From assembly GCA_002633005.1 (NCBI GenBank), contig NMRA01000442.1, positions 1-64,000 of the forward strand: 64,000 nt of DNA, read 5' to 3'. Made by a program: the position numbers and the translations under genes. Origin of the DNA: Phoronis australis. Taxonomy: Eukaryota > Phoronida > Phoronidae. The notes under the pieces are model-generated. The model made no database searches. It worked only from the letters and a program-made list of their open reading frames with translations, and was not told where the DNA came from. This document shows, one piece after another, positions 46,801 to 58,800 of this stretch (the first letter of the stretch is position 1; every line of letters begins with the position of its first letter).

Positions 46801-49800
46801 ACAAAAATTAGCTTCGATTTGATAACTACACCCCCCCCCCCCCCNNNNCCCCCAGATCAAAACTCAGAACAGCTGGAAGCCGGAAATTCTCAGTTCAAAC
46901 TCTCGCCGCTAGTGACTGGATTGCAAAGCTTTAATAACAGAATGTTTAGGTCACGTGGGGGAGTTGGAAATCCACCGCTAGACTTCTGTGTGATGTTGAG
47001 GAATTTTAGCTGCGGAAGCACGGTTGGTCTAAGTTTCTTGCTGGCGTTGTTACATTACTTAGGAAATTGACGATCATAAAAGGGTGGTTGAAGTATTCCA
47101 GCCATGATAAATATTTCGTTGGTGAGCGGTTTGTAGTGTGCATCTACAACTTGTGGCATCTTATCCCACCTGAAAGAAAGAGCAATAACGTGACTTCAAT
47201 GACTTCAGCACTGGAAAGCTTCGGATATAATTTGCATGCCACATACTTTTTTGTAACTGTCGTTCAGTTATCATGTTTACAACCATTCGCTAAATGGATG
47301 CTTTCGATCACAGGTGCGTATCTCGGTCTTTTTAGCACACACCCTCATAAACTCTATATGTAGTAAATTTAAATCAAGTCTCCTTTATCCATTCTGAAGA
47401 AGGTCTGCCTATAGTGCCGCGATGTTCTTAATCTCATCCGATTACCGTGACACACTTATCGAACGATACCTATCCTGTGATTGGCTGTTACTTGACTTTC
47501 GTTGAGTGATCGAATATCTCAGTCAACGGGTGGACTCAATCGAAGGTTAGGCAGCAACCAATCATAAAGTAGGTAGCGATTGATAAGCGTGTCACGCTGT
47601 CTCGAGATTGCGAACAGCGCAAGACTTCCTGCAGCTTACTTTCGCAATGGTTGGAGGACACTTGAATTCCCTTTATTACATGTAGGCGCATGATTTATGA
47701 GAGGTACGTCCTGAAAAGATTGACAAAGCACTCGTACTTCGATGACCTAGAACAACGCTATAGATCAATAGATTGGTCAAATTCAAGGTGCAACAAAGTT
47801 AAGGTTTAAAACAGACTTGGGAAGAACTGAAGTTTAGTTATTGCTTCAGGATAAGCTCTGCATTAAGTTACTCCTCATGGCGAATTTTATTCATTGTAAA
47901 GCAATAAACGTAGAGGCCAGAGAAGTAATAGGGCTCTGGGATGAAGTGAAAATGAAGGAAATTGATACTCAGGCATTTCAGTTCAAACAAAGAATAAGAG
48001 CGTGGGATGGTGCTTTGGAAGATAGTTGCCTTTTTGACACCAAAGCAAGTTATGTAATAACTTCAGTCTTCATTTTATTCAATTTCTTGAATCGATGAAC
48101 CAAAACCAAATTCTGAGACAAAACGTTTTACGTAAGAGTAAATGTTTATGTGTGGTCTACTTTCATAAAAATGCCACAAACTTGTCGCATATCTCTTAAC
48201 GCTTACAGTAGAGTTCCGCACCCACTGACATATACTGATAAAGAAAAATTGAAAATTAGCTTGAAATTAGAGCTTACTGGTCCTTTGCTGATTCTGTCAA
48301 GCTTTTCACTCGTGTTTGGGTAATAAACTTCAGGATACTTGCGTAGTTCTGAAAGAAGTCGTCTTCAGAAATCACCAGCTGAAACAACAAGAAGCACAAT
48401 GCTCAATACAATAAAGCAAAGGCATATATGAAAGCAAACATTGTAATGATTCACATAAATTATAATTATAATTCCTTGTACGTCTGAGTTAGTACCCGTG
48501 TTAACGGAAGTGGCTGGAATGCGTCTAAAACGACTTGTCCGTTTTAGAGCCCAACAATGACAGGAAAAATGTGCTTTCGGAACTCAGCTTTGCGTTGATG
48601 CAACAACGTATAGGACTATACACAATATCACGAGGAATTATCGCGTGTGTTTTTAAGCAGCTGCGGCTTTTCATTGCTCCACCTTATCTGTCTGATACAT
48701 CTTAAAAGATTTAATAACCTTTAATATACCTATTGGCAAGAAACAAGCTGCAAAAAAACTGTTATTGGGGCTGTACATAATGGGTGAAAGACCGTCTCTG
48801 CCGTTGATGTTATTACCAGTGCGATACTGAGGAGTTGTGATAGAAAAGTCCGCGGAGAGATGCCTTTTTCAAACATAGAAAAGTGGGTTTCTGGAGGCCG
48901 TAGTAGCAGCAAGTTGACTGAGAACGTCTCTGTGTTCGAATTTCCCAAGTACGTGAACGTTGCGCAGAAATGGCATCAGTTTGTGAGCCGAACGAGAGTG
49001 GGATGTCAGTGTGGGACATGCGATTCAGTCGGGAGCCACACTTTTTTCGGCAGGAATCGTGTTTCGATAAAACACAAAACCGGTGTTATGATAAAGGACT
49101 TGACACCTTGTAAGTGTATTTCCAAATCTTATAAATAACGAACAAACTTCTTCCATTCTAGAGCGAGTGATGCCAGAATCTCGACCCCTGCCCAGATCGA
49201 GTGCTACGACACGTAGGCTTATTTTCAGACCGTGGGCTCATTCCATCACGGCAATAGCGAATATACGAGTGATCCAGGTTTACTGTGACTTTTGTCAGTG
49301 ATTCGCAAGTGTCTATTTGGGGAATATTGGCCACACTTCTGTTTAGTTGGTTGTGGCTCGTATATGTCTGCAGCAATTCGTGTGCAAGTGGGTCTAGTTC
49401 ATATGGCCTCAATGCCGACGAAAGTTCACTAAATGGGAAACCGAATTTATTGACTGGTACTTCAAGTATTTGAGTGCAATGCCCGGCTCTCTCCTCCCTG
49501 TCTATATAAATGTCCAGTTCTCGCTCGAAATTGCCCTCGTCTTTCCGCCATTGCAATTGATTATCAAGTGACCAAATGTCCTCCACCCATTACATAATTT
49601 GGCAAGAAAATGGAAATGACTAATTTTTCTACGAAATATCTTACCGTCTTGTATTTTTCGTCAAGAGCTGTTGCATCGTTGATCCAGGCTGGGAACCCGA
49701 TTCTATCTATAACTCTATCTACCTGAAAAATAAACGTAAAAAATAAAATAGCTTTGCTACTATGTAAAATAAATACATTACAATGCCAAGCTGTTATGTA

Positions 49801-52800
49801 ATTCTGTTTTTACGCCAATTCCGTCGCTAATTGTTACCAGTCTGGACCCAGTTTATCTGGCATTGACATTTACAGGTAGGTGGAAGAACTCGTGCACGCT
49901 TTGATGACCATGGAAACACATATTTTTCACATGGAGTCTAGAATGCCTTGAAATGCTTACACCAACAGGTAGTAAGCCTATTTACATTAGCACCACGATG
50001 TTACAGCGCTCTTAGATGGAGGAGTTCATGTAGGTACACTCAATGCGGGCACTTTGGATAACATATTTTCTCTTTGGTATGCATTAGGATTTGCATCGAG
50101 GACTGTTGTCAAGCCATGACTGTCTAAGTCACTGGGTCATCAAACTTCGAGTCGATAGGCTGCTAGCAAGGCGTCACGGGCACAACCGTCTTGATCTTCC
50201 TTTTACTTCAGGCTGTTTCATTGTTAAGTATCCTGATGTTATCCCAGCTGTGGATAATGTATTGTTTCGATCACATGCTGTGCTACTCCTAACGAGTTAC
50301 TCAAACTTGACTATTTAATTTTTAAGAGATTACCTACGACATAGACCAAATCAAAATGAAGAGGAAGAATGTCACCGAACTTTGACGTCGAGCTTGTTAT
50401 TATCTTGCAGTGTTACTCGCGGATGTTGAGGTTGTCTAGCAACTCTGCGTCAACAACAACTTCTTTTCAACAGAGAGTGAACTATTTAGGACTATTCATG
50501 GTTTAGTGAAAGAGGACCAACGTGCTGAGATAGAGCATGGAGTGCATTTTTAAACTATTACGATACAAATTGGGAGGCATCAAATCCACACTCTGATTTA
50601 AATGGTGTTATCAGGGCTAGCAAAGTAATTAAGAGTGATTGCCTGTATCAATCAGGCAAAAGGTTTTAATCCGTGAAGACGACTTTTCACGCAGTTTAAA
50701 ATTGATATCGCCTCTTGGATTAACCTAACTCTAAACAATAAAAACTAGTAGTTTCCAGGAATCCGTCACAACTTCGTCGCAAATATTTCTCGGAAATGGA
50801 ATGTAAAGTTCTCTCCATTAATGTACTTGATACTTGTGCAGGTTGTAACACAGGAAGGTGGTCGGAGAAATAACCGACTAAAACGCCATGGCAATGTGAA
50901 CAGAGATTGGTACAAACAGACCAAAAGATTTTAGGCTTGTTGTTAATACAGTACATCGTCACCTAAAATTGGTTGTAAAAAGACATTCTGTCACCACGAG
51001 AAACTGTCGCCAGAGACATTTCAATTTTATGAGTAAAATCATTAACTACGTATCAACGTAATGAGTCGTGTTGCTTACGGAGGCACTGCATAATCTCTTT
51101 AAAGCAATTACAAAGAGATGTTGCATCCTCGATACACTTGTGATATGTCACCTCATTGACACATACCTTATCTTTGATTGCCTTCTGTGTCAACCAGTTT
51201 AACCACGAGAGTCTTGAAACATTTTCCTTAAATGCCGTTTTCACTTCGTCCATCATTTTCTCCGCCTGCGAAGGAAAAGATCAAAATTGATGAAAATGAT
51301 TTCTCCAAGCATTTAGGAAGGGAATGGTTACTGAGCTCTCCAACACAAAACGGTTAACACAAACCACTTATTCTAAAACATTATATGTAAGACCAACAGT
51401 GGTCCTTGTAAAACCTTAAAGTAACATGCATGATCGCGAGTGAATGAGTCTTACATATTTCACACTTGCTATGACAAGATGGCGGATATTTTTGGTGTTC
51501 AGAGTTTTAAAAGGCACAGTATGAGCTTCGACTCTCCGCATTTACTATTAATTTAATTAATTTTAGTAAACCTGAAAACTCATCAGTTATAGACCGGATA
51601 TCAACACGGACGTGCCATTATGAAATGTAACGTTGCACAATGTAGATAACGTCATGCAACGGAAACTTGTTTTGAATAGATAAGTTATAAGTTGTATGCA
51701 ACCTAGCCCTGATGTATCGTACGACGAAAGCCTTCACCAACCAACCTTATCCTTATCGTCTTTAGAGAACGCTTCTTTAACAAACATGGTTGCCAGTGGG
51801 AACCCCATGGCGGCATCAGCTATAGAGATACACCTTGTCCATCGTGACTCTTCTCCCTGAATACCTTTTAGGTTGAAAATTTAAAGGTATGTTCTTCGGC
51901 CATAGAAAATAAAGTACACTGTCTATGATTTGAAAAGACAAGACATTACTTCTGTATTGGCAAGACTTTTACAAACGTCTTCTAATTTCCTATGACTGTA
52001 CGTCACATGTATTGCACCATCAGCATAAGTCTATTCTGACACTGCCTACAACAGACGATACTGAAACGTACACTATAGATTTTAACCATTTCCGTTAATG
52101 AACTGCATGGGCATGATTTAGATGACCGACTTGATGAGATTGCTATTGAAATTTTGCGAGGAACAAATATTTGGTTGATTCGCTAGTACCACGTTGGACT
52201 GACTGAGAGATCACTCAGAACTCTCTTGATTTCAAATCGGTACCAGTCAGATTTTGGTATTTGGTAAAAGTAGGCAAGGTTTTATTGGCGTAACTTTTAT
52301 ACCTTTTGATCTTTACCTCCATAAAAACCATTAAAATACACCGTTCCTACCATATAAACATTACATTAAGGTGGTACGATTGAATTTTTGCCCCAGTGCC
52401 GTTAAAAATTGGAGCCATTTTAAGTTTTGTGCTGCATCCAAAGGCAACAAATCATGGCAGTTGATTGATTTTGAGTCTGTTCTAAATGAAAGATTATTAT
52501 TAGCTTGCTCCTTGATCCACTTTTTGTTGAGTCGTGTCTTTTCACACCTTGCACTTCTTGCAGACGGGAAGTTCAAGTTGAACAGGTAATTCAAGAATCG
52601 CTTAGACTTTTCTATCTGTAAAAAGGCTGGCTAGTCGAACCACACTTTTCACCTGAATTGATAATCTGGTGAGTTTCGACAATCTGAATGCATTGCATCT
52701 AAATTCGTAGTAAGCACTTGTAAGTGGCAATTTTAGGTTAAAAATTGCTGTTAGGTGCATTCTTGCTTCTTTAGCCCAGTATACTGTTCCTATTGTAAGG

Positions 52801-55800
52801 CTTTATACACCTCGTGGAACAGACTGTTTAAAGTGCCAAGACCCGGTCACAGAAGGTGGTCGATTTACTGGGTTCACTACAAAAAATCTCCGAGGAATTA
52901 ATGTTTGGTTGGCTGCTGGTACCACGTTGGACTGACGGAGAGATCATTCAGAATAAGGTGACGGCTGTATGTTACAGAACCCTCTTGATTTCATACTTGC
53001 CATAAATGTGATTAGTGAGTTCCTTCTCAGCGTCTCTGAACTGCGACGGCAATGCCGGCACCAAACTTTCCACCAGCTTCCATATCATGTAGTTACGAAG
53101 CGTGCTGAAATGACAGAAAGGAACCTTCAGATGTTTTGTACATGTAGTTATTTTGCGGATTCATATGGGATGGATGCTTTAATGAATACAAAAGGCAGAG
53201 TGAATTACGTGAACAAAGTGAATCATGTTATTTTGGCATGCTTTTTTGTTTATTGGTACCCAATTGTACCTGTGAAGCATTAGTTGTGAGGTCGGTGCTC
53301 TTGTCAAGTCAGGATGGAGCCAATTACTCGACCTCTTTATACTTAACTGAACTTGAAATAATCATTTTATACTTGGTGTTCGTGTTTGCACTCTATAGTC
53401 AGAAGTCGTCAGCATGGCGTGAATATTACTTCCACTTAATCAGAACAGTCTGAGTTGGATCCCTCTGTAGTGCACAGTGTCACGCTTGTGCTAGAACATG
53501 AATCGGGCGCAAAGTGTTCATAACTCTACGCCCGTTTCACACACACACTCACGGAATATACTCCATATCCGATGACACAATACCAATCTCAGTGATCAAT
53601 TTACTCGCCCAGATACGACTTATGTTCTCCATGTCTGGGCCATTGCCTACATGTAATCGTGCGTGGAGTTCAGGGGCGCGAACTTGAGATATGTTGTACA
53701 GGGGGTTTGGTATCTACTGGTTTGAGACTGGCTTTTATAGTATTCTAAATGTACGGTAATTTAGGGGCCCAGACTGTAAGCACACCGAGAAGAATTCAGT
53801 TGTAGATTTTGGGTGCCGCGTTTGCGCTTTGTTTAATATTTTATTCTTTGAGGTTAGTTTTACGTATCACTTTGCCGACGCTGCCTGTTATTCACGGTCT
53901 TGGCCCCGTTCCAAGAAACTGGTTTAAGTTCAGTTTCGACTTCATTCTAAGATTTGTCTCAATTTCCGAACTTTGAAACTTCCACACCCAGTAAGTTAGT
54001 CATAGTTAAGGCAAAATTTAATTAAAACTTAAGGTATCATTCCTGAAATAGACTTAAGACACATTTAACCTTTTTTTCTTAAAATTGACTGAAATTTAAG
54101 ATTTGTCTAAGCTAAGTTAGTGTCCTTAGTACTAATCCATTGTCTTTTTCAAGGTTCAGCTATGCTCTGTAAACACAAAATGGGTGCAAAGTCGGCGAAT
54201 TTGCAGTCTTCACAAAAAATAACATACGAAGTAAGCGTAAGTAAGGTTGTGTTACTATATTTTCTTGCTTATCAAATCTGACCGAAGAACCATTACCAGT
54301 GAATTGTCTACAATTCTTTGCTTTAAAACTCAGACCCTGTTTAAAAAGTGTATTCCAAAAAGCAGCTGCGTAAACACAAGGTGGGTGCAAAGTCGACGAA
54401 TATTGCAGTCTTCACAAAAAATAACATACAATGTAAGATTAAGTAACGTAGTTTTTCTAAATTTAAATAATCTTGCTTAGTTTGTACACACGTCAACTCT
54501 GACCAGAGAACTAATCATAACAAATGAAATATTCACACTTTTCGCTTTAAAACAAAGAACACAGTTAAAAATGTATTCCAGGAAGTATCAAAAAAAAATT
54601 CTTGTGACTTACTTGATTCCTTCTTCAGTTTTCATGGTATTTGTTAGAAGGCGATTCATTCCACAGAAGTAAGGCGGAGCAATAACAACGATAACGGTGT
54701 ATGCACTGATACTGTAGCCAGGCAGCGCCACATTGAAATAGTCCAGCCAGTCAATCTTTAAAGTTGGGGAGAAGTATAAAAATCCAATTTTAGACAAACA
54801 CCGGCGCTAGATAGACACGGGAAATTACAAAAATTCTGTACAAACAAGTAGCTAGGTCTAGAATTGGCAGTCTTTTCACACTGTTTCGCCGGTGTAATGA
54901 GCACGCGAGTCTGGGAGAGATGGAAACCAAGGGCTTTCTATTCATTCTGAACATCTTTTGATGGCATGATACACTGTATAGTATTCTCGGGCAAATCTGG
55001 TAGAATAAATAAGGAACATTTAATTGATGGTTAGAACTGCCTTTAATGAGATTTAGTAGTTTTTTATCTAGGAGTGAACGATAATGAATTGTCAGACATA
55101 CGAACATTTATATACTTACCGCTGGAGCCTTAGCAGACAATTGTTTAATGGTCATTTTTTCGTAGCCACTTGATTGCGTAAAACGCCACGGATAGCACGC
55201 ATATTCGTCGCTTAGACTCACCTAAATCAAAGGTACTCTCTTGTATTATACTAGCACAAATGCACATCATTCTTCACTGTCTTATGCCGAGTCTCTCTTG
55301 CAATTTCAAAACTTCATCCAACCCCATGCAATAATTGTCTTGTTTTTTGGAGCTTTTTACTCCCAAATCCTTCCATCAGATATTGTCTATTTTACATTGC
55401 GCTGAGTCATAATAAATCACTATGATACATTCTTGCCAACCACCAGGTTCATTTTGAACTCTGGAAACAGAGCTGGAGACACACTAATTTCTACGTCTCA
55501 TATGTCAAACATCAAGTTCGTCACCATTCATTGTGGTCTCCAAATGCTCTCAACCTTTTCAGCGGCATGACAAGTCACAAGATGTCAGACGGCGAGAACA
55601 TTAAAAATTCAAGGCAGTTTCAATAAATCCCACAGCCCCACCTCAAATTCAAGCCTTGAAGTCCCTAGCGGTTCTCAGGAGTTTTTGACAACGCCATTCT
55701 GAGACTTTTTTGCTAAACAATTAAATAGACCAGACGTCACCAAAATGACATTTTCTGAAATGAACGTACTAATTTCTCACTAATCTGTGATTTGGTATAT

Positions 55801-58800
55801 CACGATACAAGTTGTTCAGGGGATCAACTTGGAATTGGTCGGCCATTTCTGCTTTTGAAAAATTTAAATTTGAAGTTGAAGATAGAACGCTGGGTGGTAT
55901 TTTATTTGATGGGATCTGGTAACGGCAAGGTATAAGTCACGCAGGGGGTAACGTTGTTCATAGATGAAGAACCCCACTAGAGTTTCGTTTTCCGCCGTGT
56001 GGTGCCAGTCACATCAAGGCTTCCGTAACACCTCATTTTTATTCGAAGCCTGCAAATTGTATCATGGAATTGTAACAGTAAAGAAATTTCGTCAACAGAC
56101 ATTAAAAATCATGGATATTACCTCGTCACAAAAGAAGGCATTCTTTGTTTTGGTAGACACAATATTTGCTGTTGGCTCATTATTTCGCAGACATGAAGCA
56201 CATCCGACTTATAATTTGAGAGTACAAAAGTACTCGAAATGTCATGAATGCCATCAGTGGTGTTTTATATCAGTGAACTTAAATTTTAACAGCAAGTTGT
56301 GAAGAATGCCACACACTCCATTGTGCAATCCTTGTGGTAACAGTCTTTGAACATGGGCAGATGTGAAACACCCCCGAAGTGATATTTGAGGCTATGAACA
56401 TACCCAAGGAGTTGCAAACGAATTTGAGGCAACAAAACCACCAGAGGCGTTTTGGACGACAAGGCCAAGGTACTTTTTAGTACGAACACGAGTGGTAGCC
56501 AACATAGGGCCACGTCACACAGATATAGATTTCAATACAATTTGGAAAACAGGAGTAAATGACTCAGAACCACCTACGCGCTGCACTATCTGAGTAAAAG
56601 CATTGTCCGGTTCGTGGCTTGCTTTGGCTAAAATTTCCCATGCTACCCGTCCTCACTCGGTTTCACCAAGATATCAAGACGGTGTCGGACTTTCTGATAA
56701 CAAATTTGTTGTGGCAGGGTTTTTAAATGGAATCCTTATCAAACAAGTACTTACTTTAGCCAGCTTCATTTCAAATTCTATAAGCTTCAAGAATTGCTCA
56801 TTGTTTCTTGATGGCGGTACTCCAAGAAGTTCACCTATTCTAGTCATATAATCCAGGAGTGAACGAAGGTGCTGGAATTGAATCAAACGACTGATGAGCG
56901 ATTTGAGCGACTGGTTTAGAAAGATACACTTTCTGAAGGTAATCAGTCTTGCGAATAACCAAGAGTGACACATTTATTTTTTTTTGCATTAAATTTAAAC
57001 AAAGGTTGTCAACTGTTACCAGAGAAGTGGACTTGAGAACATGATACAAATTGATTTACCTCATTTTCTTGGATAGTTTCACTTGTGGTGTACCAGCTCT
57101 TTCTCAACTTGAAAGTTGCCGGCCTTACCTGAAAATTGCACGACATACAAATTACTATCTTTACGGCAAGACCTGGAGTCAAACTTGCCAGATTCGCAAA
57201 AAATCGGGTTTTGACGAGGTTACTGTATGTACGAATTTCTAACACTGCTAAAGTATTGTAAAACCGACTGTCATGACTGATCATCAGGAAAATCATGTAC
57301 CAAAAGGGGCGTAGACGTAAGAATAAAACCTTACCCCAATTTCGTTTGTTGTCGATTCTTGGACAATCGTCAAACCGAAAAATGGAAATATTGAGTACCG
57401 CGTCACTTGGTGCAAAAGTAAGTTGAGGTCAAACGTCGAAGTATTCCATGTGCCAGAATACGAGTTTACGTTCCATCCGCCCAGAGATCTAAAACCAAAA
57501 TTACTCAGACTAAGATTCACAGGAAGACCTCCAATGAAGGCTTGGAACTTCAACAAATTGACTTTAGTGCTTAATATGATACATAATTAAAAGCAAAGGG
57601 TAGATAGTAATACCAAACTCAGACACCTATATCGAAGGGCCGAGATCCGATCAAATTTTACCTCGAAAACTCCACAACCATTAGATGGCCTAAATGAAGT
57701 AAACAGAACATTTTTCGGCTTAACAACATGTCAACCTTGCATAAAACATCAATGGTGAAACGGATTTACAAAAGGTAATAGCGAACTCCACCGACCCAAG
57801 CGCTTTCACCGTTAACATGTGTCACGTTTCCAGCCCCTTAATTCTGGGGATTTCACCTATGGCGCTGCACTCGTTTTTCAAATGCATTGTGGGGCTTGGA
57901 AACATCTGGTGACACCAGGAGTCTGTTTTTCGAAAAGCCACATGGCTTTTGTCTTTTGACTCCAGCCGGACAGCATAGTCTTTTGCGTTTCCCGAAAAGT
58001 TTTGTCTTCGGTCCACTTCAGCAGACGACGGATATCTGTCGTCTGATTTGGAGTTGTAGACAGAATTTCGTGAAGCAGACTATTAACGCATACGAAGCCT
58101 AATTTTTTGACAAAAGCCAGGGTTTATTCCTTTGTACCTTCACAAAATAAAAATTGGGTGGGCTAGGCTTGATAGCAATGACGAAGACTAAATTGAGAGT
58201 GATTGTCAAAAATGATATTTAGTAGTTCTTTGAAGTTGTTTTGAGTATAGAAGACTAGTACCGACATTTTCTGTAGATAAGCCCATGGGCGTGTGTTCGG
58301 AAAATTTCAGTCGATTAAACAACTCCAAATAAACGCCTGGGTGTTTATTCGGTAAAGAGGGCGTGGGTTTCCTTCTGACTTTCTTATTTTTTTACTTAAA
58401 AAACGAGTTTTTAAATTTTATGTTAATAAATGCATAGTTCGCCAGCACTTCCGTTCTTACAGACGATAAATGCTCCACAAAACTGAATTTGTGACTAAAA
58501 GTTGACGCTTAGTGGGCTTTTAAGAGGAAATTTTCCGAATAAACACCCCATTATATTGGCACTTGACACCAAAAATTGTAACAGCAAGTGTGCGTTTATT
58601 CGGCATACGTTTCCGAAGAATCGCCCATGGGAGTTTCATCGGATGGGTTTATCTACGGAAAACTTCGGTACTCGTCTGGTTTCGGCTTGTTTTAGCCCGT
58701 CATTTTAAAAGTACTTCCTTGATAAGACAGGTCATTGCGGCAGTCAGCTTAGACTGAAAACAATCTGCTTGATAATGGAATTTAAGGTTACATTTTGGTG

